From assembly GCF_022848905.1 (NCBI RefSeq), contig NZ_JAFIRA010000002.1:62001-126000 (forward strand): a DNA stretch of 64,000 bases. The letters are read 5' to 3'. Position numbers and translations under genes: made by a program. Numbering within the stretch: position 1 is the first letter of the stretch; each line of letters begins with the position of its first letter. The DNA is from Thermostichus vulcanus str. 'Rupite' (GTDB taxonomy: Bacteria > Cyanobacteriota > Cyanobacteriia > Thermostichales > Thermostichaceae). Under the pieces are notes generated by a model. That model was not told the DNA's origin and ran no database searches. It worked only from the letters and a program-made list of their open reading frames with translations. This document shows positions 46,633-55,413 of this stretch, one piece after another.

Positions 46633-47400
46633 CTATCGGCAGTCCTCTACCCAAGCCGGGATCCGATTCAGCAGGGTTTTGAGTTGAGATTTGAGCTGGC
46701 GATAGTGAGGTTCATGGCGCTCCACCAGTTGCCAAAAAGCGGCGGAGTGATTGAGATGAACGGTGTGGCACAACTCATGAATTAGCACATAGCGCACCAC
46801 CGCTGTGGGTAGAAACAAAAGCTTGTCATTCAGGCTGATATGCCCTTGTCGGGAACAACTGCCCCAGCGGGTTCGTTGGCTACGCAGGGTGAGACGAGCA
46901 AAGGGCAAACTCAAGTCCCGACTGAGCTGATGGATCCAGGGATCCAAACAGGCTTTGGCCTGACTGCGTAACCACCTCCGCAAAAGGGCACAACATAGAT
47001 CGGGGCTATCCTGTCCACGGTTTAGCCGTAGGATCCCATCCCGCTCCTGCCAGGTAGGTGGGCCGCCGCTGGGTTGGTAGAGGACAGACCATTCGGTACG
47101 GGTGTTTGGGGTGGGGTGGGCGGGCAGGCAAATGCGCTCCGGCAAAAGTGGAGTGGGTTGAACGGGCCTTTGTAGCTGGTGTTGGACCCAGGCGGTAGAG
47201 TTGCGCAGGATATCCGGGATCCGCCTGCGGTCAAACCCGGTTGGGATCACCAGTTCCAAACCTCGGCGGGGGGAATACTTTAGGATCACCCGGCGGGCCC
47301 GTGCACTTTCTCGGATGCAGGGATTCGGCCAAGGCTCCTCCCAATTCGCCTCCGCCCGCTCTGGGAATAAGTCAAATAAGTTCAGTTGTTCAGCGCTCAT
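46633..47400 (-). CDS. YgjP-like (DUF45/M48-type) zinc metallopeptidase
   Basis: A 255-residue protein with the zinc-binding HELCHTVH followed 22-24 residues later by the RHEPHYRQLKSQL segment, as in the YgjP-like metallopeptidase domain (DUF45). The preceding SQRTRWGSCSRQGHISLNDKLLFLP is the strongly conserved WGSC region of this family. The N-terminal half is variable. The physiological substrate is unknown. The ATG at 47400 lies only 6 bp after the trpD stop codon on the same strand, so the two are likely co-transcribed. Confidence 0.88.
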   Translation of the reverse strand: MSAEQLNLFDLFPERAEANWEEPWPNPCIRESARARRVILKYSPRRGLELVIPTGFDRRRIPDILRNSTAWVQHQLQRPVQPTPLLPERICLPAHPTPNTRTEWSVLYQPSGGPPTWQERDGILRLNRGQDSPDLCCALLRRWLRSQAKACLDPWIHQLSRDLSLPFARLTLRSQRTRWGSCSRQGHISLNDKLLFLPTAVVRYVLIHELCHTVHLNHSAAFWQLVERHEPHYRQLKSQLKTLLNRIPAWVEDCR

Positions 47401-47406
47401 GCCCGA

Positions 47407-48438
47407 TCAAGATTTGAGAAAATCCACCAACTGCTGCAACCGCGCCCAGGCGGCTCCACTGGCCAGAATGTCTTGGGCCTGAGCAATACCGGCTCCCCAA
47501 TCTGGGGCGGCTCCTGCCACCTGCAACGCCAAAGCAGCATTCAGGGCCACCACATCCCGCTGGGCCGGTTCCCCGGATCCCTGCAGGACTTGGGTGAGGA
47601 TAGCGGTGTTTTCGGCCAATTCCCCACCTTTCAGAGCTTGGGTGGGAGCTGAGGTCAGCCCATAGTCTCGCGGATCGAGAACTTCTGCCTGTACCGTTCC
47701 CCCCGCCAATACCCCCAAATCGGTCGGTTGATCCAGTCCTGCCTCATCCAGTCCCTCCCGGCTGTGCAACACAATCGCCCCTTCGCGTCCCAACAGCTGT
47801 AAGGCTTCCGCCAGAATCGGCACCAAGTCTTGAGCGTAAACGCCGATCACCTGCCGATTGGGATAAAAAGGGTTCACCAACGGGCCTAGCAAATTGAAAA
47901 TGGTGCGTATCTTCAAGGCCCGCCGATAGGGTACCACCGCTCGCATGGCCGGATGCCAGTTGGGGGCAAACAAAAACGTAATCCCCACTTCGCTAGCAGC
48001 AGCCCGAACCCGCTCCGGCTCAGCTGCCAAATTTACCCCCAGCGCCTCCAGCACATCCGCCGATCCCACTTTGCTTGAAGCCGAACGATTGCCATGCTTC
48101 ACCACTGGGATCCCTGCCGCGCTGACCACAAAGGCCACCGCAGTGGAGATATTAAAGGTGCCTGCCCCATCGCCACCCGTGCCACAGGTATCCACCAGTA
48201 GGGGTAAATCCAGAGGGGATCCGATCGAAGCCCGCTGCAGCACCCGTGCCATTCCGGCCAATTCGCTGGCACTGACTCCCTTCGCCTGGAGAGCAGCCAG
48301 GATCGCCCCCGACACCACATCCGGCACCTGATGATCCAGCCAGCCATTCATAAGTTGCTCGGCTTGAGCTTCGCTCAGGGACTGTCGATCCAGCAGTTGC
48401 GCCAAAAGCTGGGGCCAGAGGTCGGCAGCGTCCGTCAT
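47407..48438 (-). CDS. trpD: Anthranilate phosphoribosyltransferase
   Basis: The 343-residue product is TrpD, which joins anthranilate to PRPP in tryptophan synthesis. Signatures include [29 protein letters not shown] (PRPP site), [55 protein letters not shown], and [11 protein letters not shown]. Length is typical. The start is ATG at 48438. The left end of the second TnpB element lies 61 bp upstream of the start and probably sits in or near the trpD promoter region. Confidence 0.96.
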   Translation of the reverse strand: MTDAADLWPQLLAQLLDRQSLSEAQAEQLMNGWLDHQVPDVVSGAILAALQAKGVSASELAGMARVLQRASIGSPLDLPLLVDTCGTGGDGAGTFNISTAVAFVVSAAGIPVVKHGNRSASSKVGSADVLEALGVNLAAEPERVRAAASEVGITFLFAPNWHPAMRAVVPYRRALKIRTIFNLLGPLVNPFYPNRQVIGVYAQDLVPILAEALQLLGREGAIVLHSREGLDEAGLDQPTDLGVLAGGTVQAEVLDPRDYGLTSAPTQALKGGELAENTAILTQVLQGSGEPAQRDVVALNAALALQVAGAAPDWGAGIAQAQDILASGAAWARLQQLVDFLKS

Positions 48439-48499
48439 ACGGGAGGTTCCTAGGGGGAGCGTAAAGGGTTTATAGGTACTGTACCAGCCCTCCCCTTAC

Positions 48500-49806
48500 G
48501 AAAAGTAGCGTAAAGCCCCCGGTTTCTAACCGGGGGATATAAGCGCACAGGCTGAATTTATTCAGCAACAGAAATAGTACATACAATAGTCCCCATGAAA
48601 CGGGTCACCACCACACTCAAGCTCAAGTTTCTTGACCTCAATGCGGTCAAAGCAGAGATGTTTGCCCAGACGGTTTGTGCGACAACCGCACTGGCAAACG
48701 AACTGCTCCGCATCAGTCCAAAGGAACGAAAAGCATTAACAACCGCCAAAGTGGTGACACCACTCAAGTCGGCCCTCTCCAACCAAGTGATTCGTGTCCT
48801 GAAGGGGAAAGCCGGCCAGCGGGTCAAGCACTTCAAAGTGTTCTGGCCAGAGGTCAACAACCAAAACTGGAAGCTGCACAAAGTAGGTAGCACCTACTCG
48901 GTGAGTTTTCCCACAATTCAGGGTGACAAGCGGGTTCCCCTTGAGGTTGGCAGTTCCTACTATGCCGAGCGTCTTGAGCGCATCCTGGCTGAGCAGGATT
49001 GTGAACGGGGAACCTTGAAACTCATGAAGCTACGGGGCTGTTGGTACGCGGTTGTATCTATCACTTGGGAAGTTCCCGAGGTGAAGAGTACGGAACGGTT
49101 AGGTGTTGACCGGGGGCAGAACCGTTTGGCAGTGGCGGCCACCCGTTGGGGTCGGGCGGTGTTTTTTGGGGGTGGAGAGGTAGCCTATCGTCGTCGTCGT
49201 TTCCAGAAGCGTCGTGCCCAGTTGCAACAGGCGGGTAAATACCGAGCACTCAAGCGACTGGAGCGCAAAGAAGCCCGTTGGATGAGGGCAGTCAACCACA
49301 CCGTTAGCCGTCGCATTGTGCGGTTTGCCAAGGCGGTGAATGCGGATGTGTGGATGGAAGACCTCTCAGGTATCCGCCAATCCAGACAGAGCCAGAAGGC
49401 GCGTTCGGATGCCGGGAAATCGCGCCATACCTGGTCGTACTACGACTTGGAGTGGAAGGTTGCCTACAAACTGGAAATGGCAGGTAGAACTCTACACAAG
49501 CGCCCTGCTGCCTACACATCCAAAACCGACCACAGGACAGGATTGATTGGGAAAAGGAGTGGGCATTTGTTCACCGGGCAGGACGGGTATTGCTGTGATG
49601 CCGACTGGAATGCCGCAATGAACCTAGCCCAGTGGGACGGGTTTTCGTGTCCTTTGAGTCTAAAAGAAGCCGTATCTGTAATGGGTACGGTCGGCTCAGG
49701 GGATGGGGTATTTGGCAATCCCCTGAACTCCATGAATCCCTCACAGCTTCAAGCTGTGGGGAGCTAGAAGGGAGAATCCCCCGGTTTCTAACCGGGGGAG
49801 TGTCAA
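48500..49806 (+). mobile_element. TnpB-only IS200/IS605-family element, copy 2 (1307 bp)
   Basis: Same length and ends as copy 1 (preceded by TTAC, ending TCAA), with only scattered substitutions. Left hairpin identical to copy 1. The right hairpin has the loop TCT where copy 1 has AGA, so the copy 1 right hairpin is the exact reverse complement. No tnpA is present. The element again abuts, and supplies the stop codon of, a convergent minus-strand gene. It contains no GGATCC. Confidence 0.9.
48595..49767 (+). CDS. tnpB: RNA-guided nuclease TnpB homologue, zinc finger degenerate (copy 2)
   Basis: A 390-residue protein differing from copy 1 at about a dozen positions (for example MFAQ versus MFDQ, TTALAN versus TTELAN, EVGSS versus EVSSS, and a few residues near EAVSVMGTVGSGDGVFG). 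RuvC residues Asp172, Glu255 and Asp335/337 are conserved and the Zn-ribbon cysteines are again missing, so the loss predates the two insertions and was kept while the reading frame stayed open. Many of the nucleotide differences are silent, which suggests selection for the protein or recent spread. The same TACAAT box precedes the ATG. Confidence 0.9.
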   Translation: MKRVTTTLKLKFLDLNAVKAEMFAQTVCATTALANELLRISPKERKALTTAKVVTPLKSALSNQVIRVLKGKAGQRVKHFKVFWPEVNNQNWKLHKVGSTYSVSFPTIQGDKRVPLEVGSSYYAERLERILAEQDCERGTLKLMKLRGCWYAVVSITWEVPEVKSTERLGVDRGQNRLAVAATRWGRAVFFGGGEVAYRRRRFQKRRAQLQQAGKYRALKRLERKEARWMRAVNHTVSRRIVRFAKAVNADVWMEDLSGIRQSRQSQKARSDAGKSRHTWSYYDLEWKVAYKLEMAGRTLHKRPAAYTSKTDHRTGLIGKRSGHLFTGQDGYCCDADWNAAMNLAQWDGFSCPLSLKEAVSVMGTVGSGDGVFGNPLNSMNPSQLQAVGS

Positions 49807-49822
49807 AAATCTCGAATCCAAG
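49664..49822 (+). ncRNA. Candidate omega (reRNA) guide RNA, copy 2
   Basis: As for copy 1, this covers the end of tnpB, the CACAGCTT/AAGCTGTG hairpin, the CCCCCGGTT/AACCGGGGG hairpin, TCAA and the flank AAATCTCGAATCCAAG as putative guide. The guide differs from copy 1 and is antisense to the last codons of the PIN-like gene. Boundary approximate; inferred by analogy. Confidence 0.45.
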
Positions 49823-50636
49823 GGATCCGCGAAAGGGGCAAACGTCTCCAGATTCCTTCGCTCCCTTCTGGATCCGCCAAACGCCAAGCCAGTAACCCTG
49901 CCGCCGAGAGGAGTATCAATGCCAGAAGCAGGGTGATGCCGTTTTGTAGGGTTTTCAAAATCTGCCAGAGCTGCGCCCCCGTTGAGTTTTCTTGAGCAGG
50001 AGCCGATTTCGCCTGCCGCGGTTGAGATGGCGGCTTTGAAGCCTCAGGAGAGGGTGTCAAGGGGCGGGCCGGGGCGGAGTTCGCGGGCCCCTGAGCAGGG
50101 GCAGAGGCAGAACCCAGGGTGGAGGCGGGAATGGCGGGCCCTGGCAACCGATTCAGAGCCGTTACCACTGCTTGCGGGCGCTGAGAGGCGCGCATCCATT
50201 GGTTCAGCTCCGCGAGGGAGATGGCGCAGAGATTGGCATGGCCCAGCGCTTGAATTCGCCCCACCAGAGGCCGATCGTTGCTCACCAACACCACCAAGGT
50301 TCCCGGTTGTTGCTGGGCCAAGGCATAGGCACACTCGGCAACTGCCTCTTCCAAACGGGCCCGCTGGCTCATGGACTGTCCGGCAGGGTTGATCCCGCCC
50401 ACCAGCGCACTGGCTTCGGAGACTTGAAACCCCAAGCTGGGCCACTGGCGCAAAAACTCGCGGGCGACGGCTTCTTCTTGAGGCTCAATCGCCTGTCGGG
50501 TGAGGCGCTCCAGCTCCGTCATCACGGCACGGGGCAGCACGCAAACCCCAAAACGTCCCCATTCTTGCCACAGGGCTAGGCGACCGGCCAAAATCACCGG
50601 GCTATCGAAAATCAGGAGGGGTGGGATCTCGGCCAT
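49803..50636 (-). CDS. Membrane-anchored PIN-like protein; stop codon provided by the IS end
   Basis: From the ATG at 50636 the product is 277 residues. The first 150 look like a PIN domain: LLIFDSPVILAGRLALWQEW with an early Asp, RAVMTELERLT, RLEEAVAECAYALAQQ and VVLVSNDRPLVGRIQAL with a late Asp. A proline/alanine-rich linker (about 160-215) leads to one membrane helix (TLLLALILLSAAGLLAW) and a short tail. PIN domains are usually ribonucleases; this one would be tethered to a membrane. A TTG at 50660 overlaps the purN stop (TTGA) and could be the start instead. The final codons are GAT TTT TGA, with TGA and the third T of TTT from the IS; without it they read GAT TTG TAA. Confidence 0.72.
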   Translation of the reverse strand: MAEIPPLLIFDSPVILAGRLALWQEWGRFGVCVLPRAVMTELERLTRQAIEPQEEAVAREFLRQWPSLGFQVSEASALVGGINPAGQSMSQRARLEEAVAECAYALAQQQPGTLVVLVSNDRPLVGRIQALGHANLCAISLAELNQWMRASQRPQAVVTALNRLPGPAIPASTLGSASAPAQGPANSAPARPLTPSPEASKPPSQPRQAKSAPAQENSTGAQLWQILKTLQNGITLLLALILLSAAGLLAWRLADPEGSEGIWRRLPLSRIPWIRDF

Positions 50637-50656
50637 AAGGTGTGCTAAGGGTTTCC

Positions 50657-51325
50657 TCAATTGTGCGGGTTTCCCGTCAGCTTGGGTAGCTGGGATCCCT
50701 CGGCGGGCGCAATGCAGAGGCGAATCGCTTGCGGGTACAGCCGGTGTTCTTGGACTTGAATGCGTTGGTAAAGGGACGCCACGGTGTCGTCTGGCAAAAC
50801 CGGCACGGCTGCCTGGGCGACAATCGGGCCGCTATCCATCTCCAAGGTGACCAGATGCACAGTGCAACCGGTAATTTTTACCCCGTACTCTAGGGCTTGC
50901 TCAACGGCGTGTAACCCCTTAAAGCTGGGCAACAGACTGGGATGCAGGTTCAAAATCCGCCCCGGATAAGCTGCAATCAGCACTTCGGTCACCAAACGCA
51001 TCCACCCGGCCATGATCACCCATTCCACCCGATACTGCTTGAGCACCTCAATCATGGCCGCATCCAAGGCTTCCCGTTGCGGATATTCACGGTGGTTGAG
51101 GAGAACGCACGGGATCCCCCATTGTTCTGCCCGCTGGCGCACATAGGCAGTGGGGTTATTGGTGATGACAACGGCAATTTGGGCTTTCAAGTCTCCCGAC
51201 TGGATGGCTTGGGCAATCGCGGCAAAGTTGCTGCCGTTGCCGGAAGCCAAAATCCCCAAACGGACGGGATCCGATGGGGCTGGGATCTCAACAGGATCTG
51301 GCCAGAGCAGACTGGGTTGGCCCAT
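50657..51325 (-). CDS. purN: Phosphoribosylglycinamide formyltransferase
   Basis: The 222-residue product is PurN, which transfers a formyl group from 10-formyl-THF to GAR in purine synthesis. It shows LGILASGNGSNFAAIAQAI, ITNNPTAYVRQRAEQWGIP, VIMAGWMRLVTEVLIAAYPGRILNLHPSLLPSFKG with the catalytic Asn/His, and VHLVTLEMDSGPIVAQAAVPVLPDD with the catalytic Asp. A 20-residue N-terminal extension precedes the core. It lies upstream of, and overlaps by four bases, the possible TTG start of the PIN-like gene. PurL is encoded elsewhere in the window. Confidence 0.95.
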   Translation of the reverse strand: MGQPSLLWPDPVEIPAPSDPVRLGILASGNGSNFAAIAQAIQSGDLKAQIAVVITNNPTAYVRQRAEQWGIPCVLLNHREYPQREALDAAMIEVLKQYRVEWVIMAGWMRLVTEVLIAAYPGRILNLHPSLLPSFKGLHAVEQALEYGVKITGCTVHLVTLEMDSGPIVAQAAVPVLPDDTVASLYQRIQVQEHRLYPQAIRLCIAPAEGSQLPKLTGNPHN

Positions 51326-51444
51326 AGGGGTTGCTATTGCAGAATCGGAAGTCTCGCTATTTTAGATCCCTGAGGGGTCTAGGCGGATTGGATCCCTGCG
51401 GGTACTGTGAAAGGACAAAATGGGTAAAGTACGCTGGTGAAGTC

Positions 51445-51768
51445 ATGACACCTGAGCAAGAAACCCTATTGGTTAATGCTGTAGGCAGCCTAACGAGTAC
51501 TACGGAAACCCTAAGTCAAACTGTTGCAACCCTGAGTCGTACTGTCCAGAATCATGAGGTGTTGATCGCTGAAATCCGAGAGGGGCAAGCGATGCTAGCT
51601 CAGTATTTCCGAGAGGCGCTTGACCGGTTTGATGAACGAACCCGTGCCATTGAGCGCCGTACCGACGAGATGAGTGCAGAGATGCAAGAGATGAGATCAG
51701 AAATGCGGGAGATGCAGCAGGAAATTCGGGACTTACGTCGAGATTTCCTGGAGTTTTTGCAAAAATAA
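51445..51768 (+). CDS. Small coiled-coil protein, function unknown
   Basis: A 107-residue protein, MTPEQETLLVNAVGSLTSTTETLSQ onward, predicted almost entirely helical with heptad spacing and a repeated EMQEMRSEMREMQQEIRDL segment. No membrane segment or cysteines. It resembles in character the protein at 3762-4154, which also has the pattern of many E, Q and R residues, but they are not obvious duplicates. The ATG at 51445 is used; the frame is open 38 codons upstream with a TTG but that part overlaps the purN promoter side and looks non-coding. Confidence 0.55.
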   Translation: MTPEQETLLVNAVGSLTSTTETLSQTVATLSRTVQNHEVLIAEIREGQAMLAQYFREALDRFDERTRAIERRTDEMSAEMQEMRSEMREMQQEIRDLRRDFLEFLQK

Positions 51769-51786
51769 ACCCCAGGGGTCGGGGTT
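51768..51786 (+). terminator. Possible terminator hairpin after the coiled-coil gene
   Basis: AACCCC and GGGGTT form a 6-bp stem with a 7-nt loop at the stop codon; only a weak T-run follows. Confidence 0.4.
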
Positions 51787-51853
51787 GTATCTTTCAGCAT
51801 CTGGTTTAGATTGGGGAAACATTGTCACAAGTCTTGCCACTAGGTGTGAGAAA

Positions 51854-52351
51854 ATGCCTCACTTCCGGGGACAACGCAGACGGGTTTGGATCTGGGGGAT
51901 GATCGCGGTTCTGGCCGGGTTGACGGGATCCCTGCTGACGGGAGTGGGGCAGAACCCGGTAGCACAAGCACAGCAGGGCTTGAGTCAAACCCAACTGGAG
52001 CAGGCTCAGTATGTCCGCAGTTGCGGCAGTTGCCATGTGGCCCTGCCCGCCCAAGTGTTGCCCACCGAAACCTGGCGACGGTTACTCCAGGATCCCAACC
52101 ACTACGGCCAGCAGATTCAACCCTTGACGGGTGTGCCCCTACAGTTGGCCTGGGGGTATCTACGGTCCAATTCCCGCCCCTTGAGGCAACGGGAACCGGT
52201 GCCCTATCGCTTGGCGGATTCTCGCTATTTCCGGGCTTTGCATTTACAAGTTGAGTTTCCCAGTCCGGTGCGGGTGAGCAGCTGTGTGGATTGTCACCCC
52301 CGGGTGGATTTCGGGGACTTTGCCAGCCTCTCGCCAGATTGGCAGTCTTAA
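51854..52351 (+). CDS. Secreted or membrane-anchored dihaem cytochrome c
   Basis: From the ATG at 51854 the product is 165 residues: a basic N-terminus, a hydrophobic signal/anchor segment (VWIWGMIAVLAGLTGSLLTGV), then two c-type haem motifs, CGSCH at 57-61 and CVDCH at 144-148, with histidines between them that could act as axial ligands. It resembles the small dihaem cytochrome c family common in cyanobacteria. The protein should be exported to the lumen or periplasm; its redox partner is unknown. It is followed 10 bp later by aat on the same strand. Confidence 0.82.
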   Translation: MPHFRGQRRRVWIWGMIAVLAGLTGSLLTGVGQNPVAQAQQGLSQTQLEQAQYVRSCGSCHVALPAQVLPTETWRRLLQDPNHYGQQIQPLTGVPLQLAWGYLRSNSRPLRQREPVPYRLADSRYFRALHLQVEFPSPVRVSSCVDCHPRVDFGDFASLSPDWQS

Positions 52352-52361
52352 GTAGGGCGCG

Positions 52362-52955
52362 ATGGGGAAGGTGAGTCACTCCATTGATATTGCAGCCATT
52401 TTAGAAGGCTATGCGCAGGGCTACTTCCTGATGGCGGATGAAGAGACGGGATCCCTGGATTGGTATGGCACGGAGCGGCATACGGTGATCCCCCTGGATG
52501 AGCGATTTCATTGTCCCCGTTCTTTGCGACCGCTGGTACGCAGTGAGCGCTTTCAGGTGCAGATCAATGCTGCGTTTGACCAAGTAGTGGAAGGATGCGC
52601 GGCCCGTCCCCAAACCTGGATTAGCCCGCAGCTCAAGCAGATCTATAGGGCTTTGCATCGGGCGGGGTTTGCCCACAGCTTTGAAACTTGGCAGGGAGAC
52701 ACACTGGCGGGCGGGATCCTGGGCATCACGATTGGGGCGGCGTTTATCGGTGAGTCAATGTTCTACCGCATTCCCAATGGTTCCAAGGTGGCGATGGTGA
52801 AGCTGGTGCAACACTTGCGGGCGCGGGGGTTTCGTCTGTTCGATGCTCAGTTGATGAACCCCCACTTGGCCCGTTTTGGTGCCTTTGAAATGGATGGCCC
52901 AGCTTACTGGCAGCTGTTGCAACAGTGTATTGGGATCCCCTGTACCTTTGCCTAA
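52362..52955 (+). CDS. aat: Leucyl/phenylalanyl-tRNA-protein transferase
   Basis: The 197-residue product matches Aat: [47 protein letters not shown], a middle [43 protein letters not shown], and [20 protein letters not shown] near the end. The enzyme adds Leu or Phe to proteins with N-terminal Lys or Arg, marking them for ClpS/ClpAP degradation. It probably shares a transcript with the dihaem cytochrome gene just upstream. Confidence 0.93.
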   Translation: MGKVSHSIDIAAILEGYAQGYFLMADEETGSLDWYGTERHTVIPLDERFHCPRSLRPLVRSERFQVQINAAFDQVVEGCAARPQTWISPQLKQIYRALHRAGFAHSFETWQGDTLAGGILGITIGAAFIGESMFYRIPNGSKVAMVKLVQHLRARGFRLFDAQLMNPHLARFGAFEMDGPAYWQLLQQCIGIPCTFA

Positions 52956-53061
52956 ACCTGTTATTCAGCCTGTTGCGAGGGAACCGCAAAATCCTCTTTA
53001 TCTAGCGGGCGGATTGAGCTAATCTAAAGCTATTGTTAATTTCTCGCCTTCAAGCATCTTG

Positions 53062-53244
53062 ATGTCGCAGCCTGTTTCTCCTGACACAGAGCCCAAGGCT
53101 TCCCCCACAGCTCCACAAATGAGCTATACCCGCTTGGCCATGCGCAATATGGTGCGGAAAGGCAAAACCTCTCTGCTGCACTTCGCCCTCACCTCGCTGG
53201 GTTTGATCGGCGTTTTGGTGGGGCTAGCCTTTGCCTTTCATTAG
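53062..53244 (+). CDS. Small cyanobacterial membrane protein of the DUF3285 type
   Basis: From the ATG at 53062 the product is 60 residues: a polar N-terminus (SQPVSPDTEPKASPTAPQ), the conserved MSYTRLAMRNMVRKGKTSLLHFALTS, and one membrane helix LGLIGVLVGLAFAF. The pattern of a basic RKGKTSL run before a single helix fits DUF3285, found only in cyanobacteria and of unknown function. It lies between aat and sasA, with about 100 bp on its left and 177 bp on its right. Confidence 0.78.
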   Translation: MSQPVSPDTEPKASPTAPQMSYTRLAMRNMVRKGKTSLLHFALTSLGLIGVLVGLAFAFH

Positions 53245-53421
53245 CTGCCCCAGCCAACAGGGAAAGGTGTTACTCGTTACACTTAATGACGCTCCTTAAG
53301 CTTTTCGTAAGGTTAGGTGTTAGCAAGGATAAAGAGGACGGATGAGGATGGGTTCTAATCCCAAGGGCACTACAATCCCTGTTGCTCAAACGCCAACCTC
53401 TAGCCCTTACGGATTTGGCCT

Positions 53422-54549
53422 ATGCAAACTTCTTCGCTAGATCGAACCTCCACTCGCTCTGGCCTTCGCCTGTTGTTGTTCGCTAAGAGTCGAGCCAGTA
53501 TCGCTGAACTTGCCGAGCAGTTGCGTCAACATATTCAAGGGTTAGCAGGTCAATACCCTGCCAAGTTGGAAGTGGTGTTGTTGGAGGATCACCCCTATCT
53601 GGCGGAGCATTACAAGCTGGTGGTTACCCCAGCCTTGGTGAAGGCTGAGCCCTTGCCTGCTCAGGTGCTGGCGGGAGAAGATTTGTCCACACAACTGGAG
53701 GTGTGGTGGCCCCGTTGGCAAGGACAAGCGGCTTTGGCTTCCAATCAGGAGGATGCCGGGCAGGATCCTACCCCTCCGCCCACGACAGAGGCCCTGTTGC
53801 AAATGTCAGAAGAGGTGTTTTTGCTGCGCCAGGAACGGGCACAGTTGCGGGAACAGCTTCATTTCAAAGACCGCATTTTGGCGATGTTGGTTCACGATTT
53901 GCGCAGCCCCCTCACCGCCACAGCCCTAGCGGTAGAAACCCTACAGCAGGGGCGCGAGGGATCCCTGGACAAAGAACTGGAGCAACAACTGTTCGACCAT
54001 GCCCGCCAGCAACTGCGCAAAATGGATGGCATGATCACCGACATCTTGGAGTCCGCCCGGGGCACGACATCGGAGCTGACCATTCGGGCTGTGGAAACCC
54101 AGTTGCCTAGCCTTTGCCAATCGGTGATCGAGGAGCTGTGGCCCCGCATCCGCGGCAAACAGTTGCAGTTTCAATCGGATATTCCGACGGATTTGCCTTC
54201 CGTGCAGGTGGATGGCGACAAGATTCGCCAAGTTTTATTCAATTTGCTGGACAATGCCATCAAATATACCCCTGCCGGGGGATCCATCCGCCTCAATGTT
54301 TTACACCGCACCAGCCAAAAGGTTCAGGTCACCGTCAGCGATACGGGGCCAGGGATCCCGGCAGCCGACCAAGAGAACATCTTCTTCGACTTGGTACGCC
54401 TGTCGCGGGATCAACAGCAGGAAGGCTATGGCATTGGCCTATCCCTGTGTCGGCGGATTGTGCGGGCCCATTACGGGCAAATTTGGGTAGAGTCTACCCC
54501 CGGTAAGGGCAGTAGCTTCCATTTCACCCTGCCGGTGTATCGAGTTTAA
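53422..54549 (+). CDS. sasA: Circadian output histidine kinase SasA
   Basis: The 375-residue product has the SasA layout. Residues 14-105 are a KaiB-like thioredoxin-fold sensor (LRLLLFAKSRASIAELAEQLRQHI, VVLLEDHPYLAEHYKLVVTPALVK), followed by a variable linker and a histidine kinase with His158 in MLVHDLRSPLTATALAVETL, then N, G1, F and G2 boxes (NLLDNAIKYTP, DTGPGIP, GYGIGLSLCRRIV, GKGSSFHFTL). In cyanobacteria SasA docks on KaiC and phosphorylates RpaA to drive circadian gene expression. The kai genes are not in the window. Length is close to that of known SasA (about 385). Confidence 0.94.
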   Translation: MQTSSLDRTSTRSGLRLLLFAKSRASIAELAEQLRQHIQGLAGQYPAKLEVVLLEDHPYLAEHYKLVVTPALVKAEPLPAQVLAGEDLSTQLEVWWPRWQGQAALASNQEDAGQDPTPPPTTEALLQMSEEVFLLRQERAQLREQLHFKDRILAMLVHDLRSPLTATALAVETLQQGREGSLDKELEQQLFDHARQQLRKMDGMITDILESARGTTSELTIRAVETQLPSLCQSVIEELWPRIRGKQLQFQSDIPTDLPSVQVDGDKIRQVLFNLLDNAIKYTPAGGSIRLNVLHRTSQKVQVTVSDTGPGIPAADQENIFFDLVRLSRDQQQEGYGIGLSLCRRIVRAHYGQIWVESTPGKGSSFHFTLPVYRV

Positions 54550-54602
54550 GTCAGTTGGGCGGGATCCAACCCCATTGTTGGGTGGAGGCGAACCAATCCA
54601 GC

Positions 54603-55382
54603 TCATTCCCGGTAAGAGGGATCCTCTCGATCCAACTTGCGGATAAGGGCTTGCCATTCCCGTTGCCCAATCGGGCCACCCCCCCGCTCAAACTGCCTGG
54701 CGGTATGCTCACAAACAGAGGCGGGCGGAATGACTAGGTTAGCGCTGGCGGACTGGGCTGCGATCTGGATGCGGCAGGATTGCTCCAGGTAGTACATGCG
54801 CACAAACGCTTCCGGGATGGTGCGACCCACCGTCAGCAGGCCATGATTGCGCAGGATCAGACTGTGATGGGAGCCCAGATCGGCAATCAACCGTTCCCGC
54901 TCGGCCAAATCGAGGGCAATACCTTCATAGTCGTGGTAGGCGAGATGACCATAAAACTGCATCGCAAATTGGCTGATCGGCAACAAACCCTCTGGCAAAG
55001 CGGCGACCGCCATCCCGGCGGGGGTGTGGGTGTGCAGCACGCAGCAGATATCAGGACGGGCACTGTGGATGGCACTGTGAATCACAAAGCCGGCGGGGTT
55101 AATCGGCCAGTTACTGGGTTCCACAAGGGTTCCATTTATGTCGATCTTGACCAGATTGGAGGCAGTCACCTCCTCGAACAGCAAGCCAAAGGGGTTGATC
55201 AAAAAATGGTCTTCTGGCCCCGGCAGGCGCACCGAAATGTGGGTGTAAACCAGATCATCCATGCCAAAACGGGCGATTAACCGATAGCAGGCCGCCAACT
55301 GACAGCGCAGTTCCGCTTCCGTCAGACCTTGGGCCGTGGGAGATGAAGAAGTGGGGGATGAAGAAAGGACAGAGGAGGTCAT
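54603..55382 (-). CDS. Class II aldolase/adducin-family protein
   Basis: The 259-residue product matches the class II aldolase/adducin fold: LAACYRLIARFGMDDLVYTHISVRLPGPEDHFLINPFGLLFEEVTASNLVKI, HSAIHSARPDICCVLHTHTPAGMAVAALPEGL with the zinc-binding His pair, and LILRNHGLLTVGRTIPEAFVRMYYLE with the third His. Enzymes of this group cleave sugar phosphates such as fuculose or ribulose phosphate; many uncharacterised members exist. It is the last gene of a four-gene minus-strand set (cobU, crr6, bioD-like, this) with a 31-bp gap to the gene before it. Confidence 0.88.
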   Translation of the reverse strand: MTSSVLSSSPTSSSPTAQGLTEAELRCQLAACYRLIARFGMDDLVYTHISVRLPGPEDHFLINPFGLLFEEVTASNLVKIDINGTLVEPSNWPINPAGFVIHSAIHSARPDICCVLHTHTPAGMAVAALPEGLLPISQFAMQFYGHLAYHDYEGIALDLAERERLIADLGSHHSLILRNHGLLTVGRTIPEAFVRMYYLEQSCRIQIAAQSASANLVIPPASVCEHTARQFERGGGPIGQREWQALIRKLDREDPSYRE

Positions 55383-55413
55383 GGCAGCACCCCAACAAAG
55401 ACAGTAAAGCCCC

